Counted from the stretch's first letter, positions 45,640-58,419 are shown. The stretch is 64,000 nt of DNA from Podocnemis expansa (GCA_007922195.1 ML681994.1:53996988-54060987), one strand, 5' to 3'. A program made the numbers and translations. The notes: generated by a model not told the origin, from the letters alone.

Positions 45640-46233
45640 GTAACAACTATTGTGATGCAAGTCTGTGGACTGATAACCAAGTCAGTGCTTTAACCATTTC
45701 CTGAATTAGAACTTGTAACACAAATGCTGCTGCTGATGCCTGAGCTCTTGTAGAATGAGTAGCTGACCAAGGAGCCTTCACAAGGTTGTAGCATATGTAT
45801 ATATAGGAAGTAACCCATGAAGAGATTCTTTGGGACAAGACTGGGCTAGCCAGGTGGACCTCCGAAAGGGTTTAAGTCTTGTCTATCTCAAAGGCTAGCA
45901 CAAAACATACATTAAGTGAGTGGAGCCTCTGTTCCTCCCTGTTAGCATGTGGCTTTGGATAGAAGACCGGGAGAAAATGTCCTGATTACTAAGAAATTGT
46001 GAGACCATCTTTGGCAGGAAGGATGGGTATGCTCATGGCTGTAACCTTGTCTTTGTAGAAGGCAGTATATGATGTCTAAGAGGTCAGAACTCTGATCTCT
46101 GAGACCCTTCTAGCAGAAGTAAGAGTCACCAAGAAGGCCAACTGCCAAGACAGGCAAATCTGAGAGCACAGTGCCAGTGGTTCAACTGGGGGTCCTGTTA
46201 GCTTTGCCAGTACCAAACTGATTTCCCAAGAAG
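45640..46233 (-). pseudogene. DIRS-type tyrosine recombinase relic
   Basis: The minus strand encodes, with stops and frameshifts, ARRVSEIRVLTS and AFYKDKV, then 45838-45647 with WSATHSTRAQASAAAF. Arg near the start and HSTR followed by a helix are the box motifs of tyrosine recombinases, and the whole resembles the recombinase of vertebrate DIRS-like retrotransposons. In the active element it would integrate a circular cDNA. It is inactive here. Confidence 0.6.
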
Positions 46234-47739
46234 GTAGTGACTAGCATACCTATGGGTACAGCCATTCGAGCTCCTTAAGGAATTGGCCACAGATTGAGTT
46301 TGGCTGGAAGTAAAGCAAGAATTGTGCCCGGTATACATACACCAACTGATTCAGGAGCTGAGTCATATTCTTCCTTAGTAGAGGTGTGCTAGTGTTCGAC
46401 AAATAAGACACACTTTTCTTTTCTTTCCTTCCAGCCGCCTCAAATAAAAATTGTCCTGTACAATAACTTACATGCTGGAGTTCTGTCAGGGCTGTAACTG
46501 ACTCTTCAAACCTGTTTACATATATTTCTTTCACTTGAAGGAAGAGATGATGTGGTATTTGTGAATATCCAAATAGATCTTATGAGTTCAAAAAAAGGAA
46601 GTACTCTGTTGTAGCAGAAACTACAGCATCTCTGGGTGACTCACCTCAATCATATCTGCAGTAGTTCTCTTCATATTCTGAAGACCTGAGAAGAAAATGC
46701 TGTAATGATGGATTTCAGTCTGGAACATCACTTCTCTTTATGAACTTGCTGTGAAACCAGAGATCTAAAATTTGTACCACAAAGAATCTTTTGCCTCTTT
46801 CAAAATACTGGTATCTCAACAGAGCTGGTTCTTATTGTTTTAATGTGTAGGAGTTGGACTACTGACTCTTCATTTTCTGATGTTACAAAGGTTTCTTTGG
46901 ATAGTGTACATGTATTTTAAATTTACTGTGAGTAAAGGCTAAACCTTCCTTGGGTCAGTAGGCGAGTTCCACTGAATACCCTTCCCCGATCATCTCAAAC
47001 ACCTATTCTCTGGATGCAATTCACTTTTAAATGAGGCTCACCACGAACCTTCTCTGATTGAGTGGAGAGAGTTCTTCCCAAACTTGGGAACCCAAAGAAC
47101 AAGAGACTCTTGTGCAGCTGGATGGTTGTTAAGGAGTGGAATGGTGCCTTATTCCAAAATTCAGGAAGCTCCGGTGAAAACCCCCAGCTTTAAAACAAGC
47201 TGCAAAGAACAGGGGATCCGATGTCTTGATGGGATGGGGGAAGTGTTTTGGAGGAAAAATCCCCTCACCTCCAGTTTAACTACACTGATTCTGGTCTGGT
47301 TCTCATGAAAGGGCACTCAGCTGTCTCAGCTTGGAGTCTGCCCACATGCCAGCTGGCAGTGAGTTCTTGTAGCCTGGTATCTGCCATTTCAGGAGGGAGG
47401 AGGAGGAGAGAAGAGGTACTGTCCTCCAAATCTTCAGAAAGCCAACCTAATTTTATTTTTATGTATAAAGTGTAGCAGTTTTGAGGAAAACCCCCAAAGC
47501 CAATGAAGAAAGAGAGACACTGAGTTGATAATCTTTTAACAATCCTGCAGATGCTCTGATTCAAAGGGAGCCTAAAATTTACTATCTCTGCTTCTTGGCA
47601 GCAGATAACTGTTGGGTATTCAATCCCCAGAGCCAGTCCTAAGCTCAGTCTTAGAGCAAAGATGTCATTCTAGCTCTAGTTGCCATGGAGATGGTGAACA
47701 CCCCACTGTGAAGAATGACATGGAAGGGACTGAGAACTC
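46234..47739. other. Stretch between two DIRS relics
   Basis: No gene. Probably more decayed DIRS internal sequence, but I could not match any block with confidence. Confidence 0.3.
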
Positions 47740-47875
47740 TGTAGGAGCACAGAATTGGTTTGCTGCTTTTGACCTTCAGGATGCTTATTTTTGAGTAGTG
47801 ATTCATCCAGCCCACAGAAAGTATCCTCAATTCACAGTGGCATTCAACCACCGACATTACTGTCTATCTAGGACA
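47740..47875 (+). pseudogene. DIRS reverse transcriptase fragment
   Basis: The plus strand reads NWFAAFDLQDAYF, a stop, then VVIHPAHRKYPQFTVAFNH. This is RT motif A of DIRS elements (compare WLAALDLKDAYFHTAIRPHHRQFLRF at 63.5 kb). It lies on the opposite strand to the recombinase relic 1.5 kb to the left, so the two are either different copies or a rearranged one. Confidence 0.65.
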
Positions 47876-48110
47876 GACAGCCTGTCTATCCGCTAAGAGC
47901 CTTCACAAGATATCAGATAACAGTACTGACATATGCAAGATGACAGGGAATACACTTCTACCATACTTAAGTAGCTTCTGAGAGTGAAATCCCCACAGTT
48001 GTCACTCCATAATAAGAATCTCTTATGCTTCCAAAAACAGTTTGCTAATACTAAACTAGCTTTGATTTCAAGTACAGGGAATGTCACAACTCTAATAGAA
48101 GCATATACAG

Positions 48111-48473
48111 CAGGGGTCAGCAACCCTCGGCAGACATGCAAAGAGTGGCACACAAGCCCATGTGGAGTGGCATGTGATGCCCTCTGTGGCACCACAAAAA
48201 TTGCTGGGCAGCTTCCTTCCATGGTGGCTGGGATGGAGGGGGTGTTGCTGGGGTCCTCAGGCATACCACCAAAAGCTGCTCTGGTTGGCTTCTTTCCACA
48301 GCATACCTTGGGACCACTACCTCAGACGCCACTGAAAGAAACCAGCCAAAGTGGCTTGCTGCTGAATTTTCAGATGGCACCACTTTTTCTTTTCAGCAAA
48401 GAGGGCTGCTGTCATGGGCTGAGGGACAGGAAGGAGGGGATGGCATAGGGGTTGGCAAAGGTTGCCAACCCCT
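48111..48473. mobile_element. hAT MITE (CAGGGGTCAGCAACCC family)
   Basis: Ends CAGGGGTCAGCAACCCTC and GGTTGCCAACCCCTG are inverted with mismatches. The flanks TATACAG and TTATATAT do not form a clean 8-bp duplication. Inside it carries GTGGCACACAAGCC-type sequence and no intact gene. Confidence 0.7.
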
Positions 48474-48479
48474 GTTATA

Positions 48480-51400
48480 TATAATTAAATTACCACTAAA
48501 TCACTGTATTGGAGGAAGAAGTCAACAAATTTAAGCTTTATTTAGGCCAAATCTATTACACAAGAGGATTTTTTAAAAAATTATCTACAGATTAATTATA
48601 AATATAATCGACTTCCCTTCACTTTTGACATGACTCTCCTTTTTAATTGAAAACTGACATAGGAATTAACCTTAATGACTAGAAGTACTTAATTGCATCC
48701 CTTTTTCTAACCCTTAACACTGAATTCTTTTCCACTGCAAAATACTTAAATAGTAAATTCACAGCTGTACAATTTTCACAAGCTACATCTTTCTTTATAT
48801 CAGGGTAACCTTGTGTCAGCAACCCATGATCTCATCACCATAAATGCAATTGCAATTCCCTGGCCATAGTGCTTCTCCAGAGGTTACAGTTTGTTCAGTA
48901 TGCAACAGCACACATTTTCAGCACTTTACACTAGTCCTCCTGTCTTTAAATTGCCTTAAACTGACGGACTATAAACTGACAATGTCAAATTTTCAAACTT
49001 AATGCTGTAGGCCCAAACTTCATTAATGGTCAAGACCACATTTTGACAGGTATCTGCTGTTATACAACAAATGCCTTTTAGTGAACCATCTTTGCACCTC
49101 AAGTTGGTGAACAAATGTGACTTTACTGAGGCAGGTCCTAGAGCCTGGAACCCACTACACTCCGGAATTGACTTCAGTACTTAATCCACAGTCTCAAATA
49201 TTTTTCATCTGCCTGCAAAGAGTGTAAGTTGTCTCTTCCTGCCTTCAAAAAACAACAGTCACAGTTAGGCCCCTATCTGTTAAATGTCCTCTCATTCCTG
49301 TTTTTTGTTTGTTTGTTTGTTTGTTTTTTTAATTGCCTTATCTGCTTTTTATTTGTCTGACTGTTAAGATGGTAGTTAATAACATTGCCTGTTCTTGGAA
49401 ACAACTGATTTTATGACACACAGTTTAGTACAGCAGATCCAGAGTCCATGTGCTCTAAGGACACCTTGACCAAAAATAGCCCAATGAAAAAAGTGCACAC
49501 CCTGTTGTGTTTGGAGAAAATACAACCAGGCTTCTATGTAATTAAAAATAAATCTTGTAATTTTCCTGATTCCCATCAAAATCATTGTTCAATTGTGATA
49601 TTCAGTGAAATACAGGGTTGTCATTGAAATACTGACCTCAAAGAAGATGCACAAAAACAAGGAACTGTATTGTATGTCTACACTGTATCATATTCCTGCT
49701 ATTCAATGCAGCGGATTGGAGTGGATTCCCATATAACATTTCTCTGGGCAAGAAACTAGTACAGTGAACTCTAACTTCTCTGGGTGCCTACACAGAGAAC
49801 AGATTTGGGATCAGATAGAAATTGAAAGCTCTTTGGACACTGGTTTAGTGCCAGCAGATTGATAGAAACAGATGGAAAATACACTATATAAAAATGCCAC
49901 TGAGTAAAACAAAGGAACCATCCTTAAGAACTATATCTTATTCCGTCCACAAGATAAGGAACATTAGATGACAATGCAATCAGCCCTTAAAACTTATTCG
50001 TGACTATCTTACATGTTAGCACAAGATTCTCTTTAGATTATATTTGAATGACTTAATAGGGACCAATGACAGACTACAGTGGAAAGGAAAAAAGGGGCCA
50101 CTGGTTGCTTGGATGTGGCAAATCCTATTTTATCTAATACGCTTGGCAGCCTATTTGGGCTCAAGTAGCTCTGTTTTTGACTTTGTCTTTTTTCTGGCTA
50201 CCTCTTCCCTATAATGATGCCAAATCCTTTACATTAGAACAGCTTTTGGTATAAGAGTCTGAAAAACCAACACTATCAATTTATAGTCACTTTAGGGCAG
50301 CATAATGGAAGCAGGGCTGGTGTAAAATGCTGAAAATGTGTGCTGTCACACACTGAACAAACTGAAAGCTCTGCAAAACCCTTGTGGATAGCAAACTGCA
50401 ATTCAATTTATGCTCATGAAAGTGTGTCTTGCTGCTACAAGGTTACAGATAAGGCATTCTATGCAACATCTCTTCTGTATCAAAACTGATTTTTTGCTTC
50501 AAACAAGTAATTGCTGGCTGTGCAGACAAGCATCTTGGAGCTGACCCACAGGGATGACCTTCTTAACTTTAGAGTTATCTAGGGAAAAACACAACTTGTG
50601 TGTAGTAGCCAAGATGGAAAATTCACTAGACGCTTTGAAACAGAACAGAGGAAAAAAGTGAGGTGTCAGAGAAGGAAAATTCTTCCATGGAAAGAGTAGT
50701 TAAAGGGGGCATTGGCAGTTTTAAAAAAGGCAGAAAACGCTTTAAAGAAGATTAAGAAGGGTCACAGTATTCTTTTCCATACATCCCTACACATGCAGCC
50801 TTTCTTCAAATTAACTGTTTCTTCAAGATGTCCTGTAGAGTCCTTGCCTTGCATTCTCTGGCACATGAAGCCCTAAAAGCAACTAGCCTCCCAATTTGTC
50901 TGTTTCAGAAAACAGTGGTGGCATTGTAACAGTTAAGAAAACCAAGTGGGGGTCACTGAGCATAATCCTGCACATTCATCTATTTGACATCAGTCATAAC
51001 AAAAGAGAACAAGTACTTGAGGGGAAAAAGCTGTGTTTCTATATCAAACTAAAACAGACCCAAAACTACAGTGAAGGAAAGTTAACTAAAGGCACTGGGC
51101 AATTGTTTTGATTGGTGCTGTGGCCTGATTATGAAAGGTGCATAAACTCTAAAACCCTGAAGGTATAAAAGTATACTTGTTGTCAGAGGAAAAGATGAAG
51201 TACAAGATTGTTTCATAAATTAAATACATTCAGACTAATGGTTCAAGTAATACTGAATTTAGACACTTTTCTTTCTGCCCCTCCCCAAAACAAAAGTATG
51301 GCATTTTCATTTTTAAAAAATCTTGTAATAAATTTGACTCCTAGAAAAACAAAAATTATTGTAACCACACGCAAGTTGCCGGCACAGAGAACTGTAGTTT

Positions 51401-52622
51401 CTACATCCCGCCCACGCAGCACTTTTTGAACGTGTGATTAGGGGGGCTGACGCATGATCACACCAAATTCCTTCGCTCAGCTCACACATCAAGAACTTGC
51501 CCTCTCAGTTGCATTCTTCTTCTAACAGCCACTGTAACCTTAGCAACCCTCTCCTCCTAATATAGACAGCTGGTCCATTTAAAGTCAGCCCAAGCTGGCA
51601 ACTGAAATGGTTGTTCTCTCAAACTCAGAAAAGTTTCTCTTTTTAATTCCTGAACTATTAATCACAGGGGTTGATTTTAAATTTGAAACTTGAACAGCAT
51701 TTTTGTTCTGTTGCACAGTATTTTCAATTTATTTAGGCTAAAAACCTGAATAGGTCTTTCCTACATAATCTTCAAATATTACTAATCAAAGTAAATGTTG
51801 TACATAAAACAAGACACTCAGAGAAAATATTTTGGGGAAGGAAGAGAACAGACTTAGCTGAAAGCAAATACTGTATCTCTGAAGACTACCATAAAAATAA
51901 ATGGAAAGTCTCAAGGTGCCAACAGAGTAAATTATAAAATTACAAACACCCACTCCAGAAAGCTCACCTCTTCTGATATCAAAAACACAGCATTTTTCTC
52001 AAAACCAAAAATGATATTAACAAACAACACAGAAAGATCTATATCCTTGTTTGGCAACTATTCCCAACCAATGGCCATTTACGAAACACGCATTTAATCC
52101 ACACAAGGGCAATCACCTTTACAATGCACATATGCGCTTGTATTCATTAAAATTGCAGTAAAAAGAGGGAAGCCTAAAGGACTGGTATAGAAGCACAGAC
52201 AATTAGCAATAAAAAATTAATTTTAAGATTAAATTACTTGAGGACTAATAAAGATCAGGATTTATATAGAGCTGAGCCCAAAGAATATATGACATCTTTC
52301 ATAAAAATCTCTCAAGTTTCTTTTTTCCATTCAAAATGTATCATTTATAGCTAGAGGCTCCCTTAACTGTATCACTAGGAATATACATCAAACAAGGTAA
52401 ATATGTTTTGGCATATCCTCAAGTGGTAAAAGAGATGACCATACTTCTCATTTCTAAATTATTAAGATTTGAACAGAGAAATGGACAAACTATTCAATAA
52501 CAATGCAGAAGTCCCTGTAAATTAAACCTAATTTTCACTTTTCCATTTTTTAAAAATTTTATGCAAATACACACTGCTTCTATTAAGTCCAAAGAAGACA
52601 GCACTCATTTATTCTATCCTAC
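48480..52622. other. Gene-free stretch
   Basis: Mostly unique AT-rich DNA with a (GTTT)n tract at 49301-49330. Around 51390-51470 there is a short CG-containing patch (CATCCCGCCCACGCAGC, GCTGACGCATGATCAC). I see no mobile element with clear ends and no coding family. Confidence 0.45.
49301..49330. repeat. (GTTT)n microsatellite
   Basis: Five GTTT units between T runs. Confidence 0.9.
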
Positions 52623-52807
52623 CTCAGTACAATATAACCAATATACTACAGACTGTCTTCAAAGAACATGGCTTCCTCAGTGGCACAGCACCTTGATTAC
52701 GGACTAATAATCTACTCTTGTGACATAATTTGCATTCTGATAACTTCAACAGCAATTCAAGCATCTTCAGCAATAACAAAGTTTCCATTATTAATCTGTA
52801 ATCCACC
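52623..52807 (-). other. Candidate far-upstream FRS2 5' exon
   Basis: On the minus strand a pyrimidine-rich acceptor (TTTAATTCTTTCAG) precedes a 185-nt unit of unique sequence ending TACTGAG|GTAGGAT. It carries a 60-codon ORF starting near its 5' end and stopping exactly at its 3' end. The orientation and intron-1-like distance suit a 5' leader exon of FRS2, whose mammalian transcripts have distant 5' exons. I do not recognise the peptide. It could be chance splice-like signals. Confidence 0.4.
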
Positions 52808-53909
52808 CTGAAAGAATTAAAAGCAAATTTAAAAATAGAGATGATGTGGGTAACCTATGCAATAGTAAAAGGCAAGAGTTACATTAAAAAGTATATACTT
52901 GAAACAATTATCTAAGGCTAAGACTAAATATAAAAAGCAGGAAATGGCACCACAAATACTTATGAGTCAAGACTTAAAAATTCATATTAAAAAAGACTAC
53001 AAGAAAAGTATCTCACTGTGAAGCCCAGTCCTCAAATCATTTCTGTGGTCCTTTTCTGCACCCTTTACTTTTCAGCATCCTTTCTTAAAATTTGGACACC
53101 AGAACTGGACACAGTACTTACTCTACTGCTACTCACATTTATATGCCCAGGGATCTCACACAGAGTCCCCATTTATTTCCTCAGTCCTGTCCACAGACTG
53201 GGGAATTAAATGTTTGCAAGTTGGAGACCTGCGTTTGTAAAGCACTTTGCACAGTTGAAACCTAGATTCTGAATGCAGCTTTTAGATGCAATCACAGTAC
53301 AAATAATAAAATTAATTTGGATAAAAATAGAAATAATTAAAATAAATCCCATATATGGAGCAGGAAATCTAAATTAGCCTTATTTGAATGCCAAATTTGT
53401 TTTGCGAACTGCAGCAATATGCGCAGACGCTATTTATAGAATACAATCAATTCTCTTCTGTGATTTGATTACACCATTGTAGGCTGCTGGACTGGTCCAT
53501 CCTCTACATTAGTCAGGTGACAACAACAACAAGAGGATTTTGAGCTGGCTCTAAGCCACATTGGTTTCCCTCTGTGCCTACAGAAAAGACTCAGTTAGGT
53601 CATGTATTCATCCCTCCTTTCTAGCAGAGCACTATTATTCCATATATTTTGTTTTTCAGTCCTTTGTCTTGTTTTAACTGTCCTTCCACAATTTATTGTG
53701 TTTGACTTCTCCATAATCAAATACATCTTTCTGTTAAAAAGGTTTTTTCTAACATTTTTTTCTAAATTTTCCTTTGCTTAATTTAATGAGATTTTTCTCT
53801 GTTCCACTCCTTTGCGCCACTCTCAAGAATTATACTCTTTCTTCTTGTTCTCACCTTCAAGAAACTTTGACTTTCATACAACCAGCCCATCTGATACCAC
53901 CTTTTGGCC
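52808..53909. other. Gene-free stretch with a possible old CR1 piece
   Basis: 53018-53180 loosely resembles reverse CR1 ORF2 text (TTTGGACACCAGAACTGGAC), but is too diverged to be sure. Nothing else identified. Confidence 0.35.
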
Positions 53910-54125
53910 CAGGTGTTCCCAACCTTTGGTCCATGGATCACTGGTGGCCCATGAGGGTACTACAGGTGATCCACTGGGGAGGGTGGACAGTAATTACTGC
54001 AGGTAAATGTACTGTGACAAGTACAATACGTTTTTGAGTTAGCATAATAAATTATTAGAAATAGCTTTATTTTTAAAGCTTCTTTAGATATGAGTTTGAC
54101 TCCCATGAGCCATAGGCTATGTTAA

Positions 54126-54863
54126 TTTCCAAAGTCGTAGCTGTGTTAGTCTAGTTCTATGGCTCTCAACCTTTTCTGGGTTGCAACAAACTTGGCAGCA
54201 TATTACGATGGTATAGGACACGCCAGCCCATTCCCTGCAAGCCAAATGCAGCCACCTCCCTGACTCTTTGCAACACACTTACCACTATGTGATGACACAG
54301 TAATGTGCCCCTACACAATGGCTGAGAACCACTGGTCTAGATCAGCAAAACAAGCAAGGAGTCCTGTGGCACTTAAACACTAACAAATGCATTTATCGCA
54401 TGAGCTTTCGTGGGCGAAAATCCCACTTTGTCAGACACTTTGAAAACGAGGGAAACTTACAAAATGAGAGGGGAAAAAATGCAGGGAAGTTTAAATCATT
54501 GGATCAGGTCACACTGTAAAAGCAAATCAAAGCAGTTGTTAAGATTCAAACATTGGGAAACAGCACATAGGGATGGGTGAGGTCAAATCACTTGTAATGG
54601 GAAAAGAATCCACAGTCACAATTTAATTCTGCTTTCAGTCAAATTTGCATATCAATTCCAATTCTGCAGTTTCTCTCTGAAGTCTTGATGTGGTATGCAT
54701 TTGCTTGAGCACAGCTATTAACAAATCAGAGTGATTAGGAAGATTGAAGTGCTCAACTATTGGTTTTTGAATGTTGCGATTTCTATTGTCAGATTTGTGC
54801 ACATTATTCTTTTGGTCAGAGAGTGTCCCGTTTGTCCAATATCTAAGGTGAAGCGGCATTTCT
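54126..54863 (-). mobile_element. Penelope-like element (middle of the nest) with perfect 11-bp TSD
   Basis: Runs from TTTCCAAAGTCGTAGC (reverse of the 3' terminus) through GGAGTCCTGTGGCACTTAAA and the decayed endonuclease region. GGCTATGTTAA is duplicated at 54115-54125 and 54864-54874. The minus strand keeps NIQKPIVEHFNLPNHS and LQRETAELELICKFD at 54859-54635, parallel to the 38.5-kb copy. Confidence 0.87.
54157..54334. mobile_element. hAT MITE (innermost of the nest)
   Basis: Ends CTATGGCTCTCAACC and GGCTGAGAACCACTG; flanks GTCTAGTT (54149-54156) and GTCTAGAT (54335-54342). The insertion splits the PLE 3' terminus (TTAGTCTAG | ATCAGCAAAACAAGCAAGG), so it arrived after the PLE. Confidence 0.83.
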
Positions 54864-55560
54864 GGCTATGTTAAACATGTTTAAAACAGCTTGCTTACAT
54901 GGTGGTCCACAAAAGCTTAAAATGACAATATAACGGCCTGCATAAATGAAAAGGTTGGGAACTACTGCTTTAGCCAATCCATTCCTGTATAAACTATTTA
55001 TTCTTTCTTCATGGAACAATCCCTTCCAACCATTAATTGCTGCATTAGTTTCCTCTGAATTCTTGCCAGTTTAACTACATCTTGCTGAAAGAAGAGGCCA
55101 AATAGAAACCTCAGTGTTTGCTTTTGAGGTTTGGTTATATGGAGAAGCAAGATTAAAATTTTTAGTTTTCAAAATTCATGGTCCTCTTCAACTACAACCT
55201 GATAATTCATATGTAGTATGAAACATTCTCTCTGTGTAGCTGATGCATTAGGGAACAGTAGCAGGAGACCATGGTTCAGGTGGATAACTGAAAGAAATAA
55301 AGAACTATACACATGCTAGAACAACTTGCCAGCTAATTCAAGATACCTGGATATTTTTATGATCTCAGAATTTTTTTTTTCTCTCTTCATTTCTCCCCAG
55401 TTAAAGGTCGGCTAGTAGAGAATGCTGGTGAGCAGATTACAGTGTTCCCTATGTAGAAAAGTTTTGTCAAGGCAAACAAATGTAGTTAAACAGATCATAT
55501 CTTTGTATGGACACTATTATCTATCATCTAAAGCACTGCTCTTTTCAAATTAGTTTAAAG

Positions 55561-56359
55561 CAGTGACTCCCAACTTGCAGCTCTGGGGAGCTTTCAAAGT
55601 TGCCCATGGCTCCTCTCATGCTGGCTGCAAAAAGTGAACCACTACATAAGGACCCAGATGGAACACTTTTCTGAGGGCTAGAAGACAGGTGCAGCAGGTT
55701 TCTTACTGCAGCCAAGAGGATGGAATATCAGTGCTTCCTGCCACTGGCTTCAGCTAGGAGCAAAACAAAATGCTCTGCCTAGGTTCCTAGGCATTGGGGG
55801 TCCTTGCTGGAGCCAGTGAGAGGGGAGCACTGGTCTTCTATCCCCCTGACAGCAGAAGAGAGCCATTTGTTAGAGACCATAGCAAAGTGCACAAGGCTAT
55901 AAAATTGCACAAGTTTTTCCTGCTGCAGCCAGGGAGATGGGGAGATCTGCAAGCAGGGGCACTGCTGTCTGGAAAAAAGGTTGGGGCCCAGGCCCCTTCC
56001 CGTGCTGTGCAGCCCTGATCTGGCCCCACAGCCTGATCAGGGAGCTGGATTGGCCTCCTCCCACCAGCAGCCCGGCCCAGATCCAGCCCCTGTGGCTGTT
56101 GTTGATGTCTGGCAGCAGGTGGCTTGGAGCGGATCCAGCCCTAGTTGCTGACAGTAGGTGACACTGGCCTGGATTCGGCTCCTGCCACCACCAGGGCTGG
56201 GCCAGAGATGTGGGGGAGCTGCAGCCCCTCTGGCCCAGCAGCAGCGACACGCCTGTCTGCAAGGAAGACGACTGCAAGGGGGGCTGGCCTGTTGGTGGCC
56301 CTTTGGAGCTGTAAGAGTTATAGCTGTGGCCTTCGAGCCAAAAAGGTTGGGAACCACTG
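55561..56359. mobile_element. hAT element, about 800 bp, GC-rich interior
   Basis: Ends CAGTGACTCCCAACTTGCAG and AAAAAGGTTGGGAACCACTG are inverted with mismatches. Flanks GTTTAAAG and ATTTAAAC share TTTAAA. The interior has long shadow frames caused by GC-rich composition and no transposase motif. Confidence 0.72.
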
Positions 56360-57373
56360 ATTTAAACCCCTTCTCAAGCAATAAATTAAAATGAAAAATC
56401 TCTCAAACCAGAAGAGGAGTATCCACATAGAAGATTATACCACTATAATAATACCAGTTTCAACTCACACCTTAGGTTATAAAGGGGGGGAAAAACCCAC
56501 CATTCTGATGTAGACAAACGCTGACATATGACGACTTTCTTGAAGAGGTAGATTTTAAGAAGAGATTGGGTAACAAAGAAGCATTTGGCAGATTGTCCCA
56601 AGTATAGGGGTAGCAGAAAACCAAAAAAAGGGAAAAATAAATGAAGGGAGTAGTGAGGCAAATAAAGGAAGCACCATAGGGAACAGGACCCTAACTACAG
56701 CAGAGCAAATGTGGCTTTGCCGCAGGCATGCCAGAGCGGCTCAATTGAGCTGCTCTTTTGAAGGGCGCAATTTGCGCTGCTGGCCCCAGGCACCACTAAT
56801 TGCAAGGGGTACATCCGGATCAGAATGTGTCCCAGGAGCTGAAACAGAGTGTTATAGCTCTGATAGGGAGATCCATAGTGGAGGTTTAGGTGAAGACTAA
56901 AACCAGGAGCATGAATTTTCTGCACTAAAAGGCAGTGATGGGATCCAAGTAGTGAGCAACATGGTTCAAGCAGAGGAAACAGTTTATCAGGCTTCAGAAG
57001 CAGCATTTTGGATAAATTGTGAGGGAAGAGATGCAGAAAGTATGAAGAATGGGTAAGTTACATTAATCAAGGCAAGCAGTGGCATCTAAAAGGGGAACAA
57101 ATGTTAATTCTTGAGCAGGAAGCATGGCCTGCAAAGATTTAAATAGCAAGTTACCTCTACAATAAGTACTTTTACCATAAATGCCTCTCAAAATTAAGCA
57201 TGTAGCCCATGCAGGTTCTCTAAGGCCACCTGCATGCCTAGTCTCTCAAAAAACAATTGGCATGAAATATATTTAATATTTTAATGGCTGACTGTTGCTA
57301 ATCCAAACATATTAATAAAGATTCTTTAAACTTGGTTTTACATTTTTGGGCATAGAGTCTACAAAGTCTTTTA
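56360..57373. other. Gene-free stretch
   Basis: Unique-looking sequence; no gene or mobile element with clear ends. Confidence 0.45.
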
Positions 57374-57488
57374 AAGACACATCTGATGAAGTGGGTTGCA
57401 TGTGACAAAGTGGGTTGCAGGCTACCAAAGCTTATGCCCAAAGAAATTTGTTAGTCTTAAAGGTGACACAGGACTTCTTTTGTTTTTA
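57374..57488 (+). mobile_element. Penelope-like 3' end
   Basis: CATCTGATGAAGTGGGTTGC, CCAAAGCTTATGCCCAAAG and TTGTTAGTCTTAAAGGTGAC follow the order of the PLE 3' tail. An extra TGACAAAGTGGGTTGC copy sits inside. The flanks CTTTTAAAGACACA and TTTTTAAAGCCACA may be a target duplication with two mismatches. Confidence 0.75.
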
Positions 57489-57999
57489 AAGCCACACCAG
57501 ACCTTACGTTTTTAAATGTTAGTTCTATCCTCTTATTAGAATATTCAGTAAATGCAGCAGAATTTACCAAAAATAAAGCAGTATAATTTTGATATGTACT
57601 CTAAAAAAACCCACAGTAGCTATGTGTATTCTTTCAGCATGTTACCCTTCTCTTCCCTTCCATCAGTCGACAGAGCAGAGCTGCTGATTTTACCTCAGGA
57701 CCCTGTACTCCTTCCAGTCACATCTTTCAGTCTCTTCTCTCGTATACTTCATAAAGAATTTCAACTCGCCATATTACATGTATATCTTTCCATAGCTTCT
57801 GGAAAGAGCCAAAATTTAAGCAGGCATTTCAAATTATGAGTAGCTTCAGCTTTCCACAGTTTTCCATTGTAGCATTATGACTTGGAAACTCATTTGCTTG
57901 AGTGCCTGATTTCAAAGTCAAAAGCTCCATATACTTGCATGAAACAGATTTGTAACCCGCAAGGTTTTCCAGGGAGAACCCATTTTGCAACACTGTCCG

Positions 58000-58418
58000 T
58001 GTTTGTGAAAGCACATAAATCAATCAAATTTACTAATTGTGGTACTCAGACAGATGAATACAAGATCAAGGCTTCGAAGAGAAGCTGCAGAGCTTGAATT
58101 TATTTGAAGATTTAAGTGCCTTGCTTCACGGCTTAATAGGGACTTGGTGTTTTTTTTTCTCATTACAACAGGTGATTTATCCTCATCTCCCTCTATATGA
58201 TGTTCCCCAGTGTTCAGATCTTAACAACTGCTTTGATTTGCTGTTACAGTGTGACCTGCTCCCATGACTTAAATTTCCCTGCATTTATTTCCTCCCATTC
58301 TGTGAGTTCCCCCATCTTCAAAGCATCTGATACAGTGGGGTTTTCTTCTAGAAAAGCTCATGCAGTAAATAAATTTGTCTGTCTTTAAGTGCCACAGGAC
58401 TCCTTGCTTGTTTTAAAG
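58000..58418 (+). mobile_element. Penelope-like element, decayed 3' part
   Basis: Decayed endonuclease end (GAAGCTGCAGAGCTTGAATTTATT, AATAGGGACTTGG) is followed by the 3' tail (CTTCAAAGCATCTGATACAG, AAAGCTCATGCAGTAAAT, AAGTGCCACAGGACTCC). Same order as 38680-38985. Confidence 0.72.
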
Positions 58419-58419
58419 C

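Larger units (their letters stand above)
53910..54967. mobile_element. hAT MITE (outer element of a three-level nest)
   Basis: Ends CAGGTGTTCCCAACCTTTGG and AAAAGGTTGGGAACTACTG are inverted repeats. Flanks TTTTGGCC (53902-53909) and CTTTAGCC (54968-54975) match at six of eight positions. Without the insert at 54126-54863 and the insert's 11-bp target copy it would be about 309 bp, a normal MITE size. Confidence 0.82.

Noticed and set aside
51390..51470. CG-containing patch as an FRS2 promoter or CpG island
   Set aside because: Too short and too few CpGs; no initiator or downstream donor clear enough to call a first exon.
55897..56381. 126- and 114-codon frames
   Set aside because: Shadow frames of the GC-rich interior of a hAT element.
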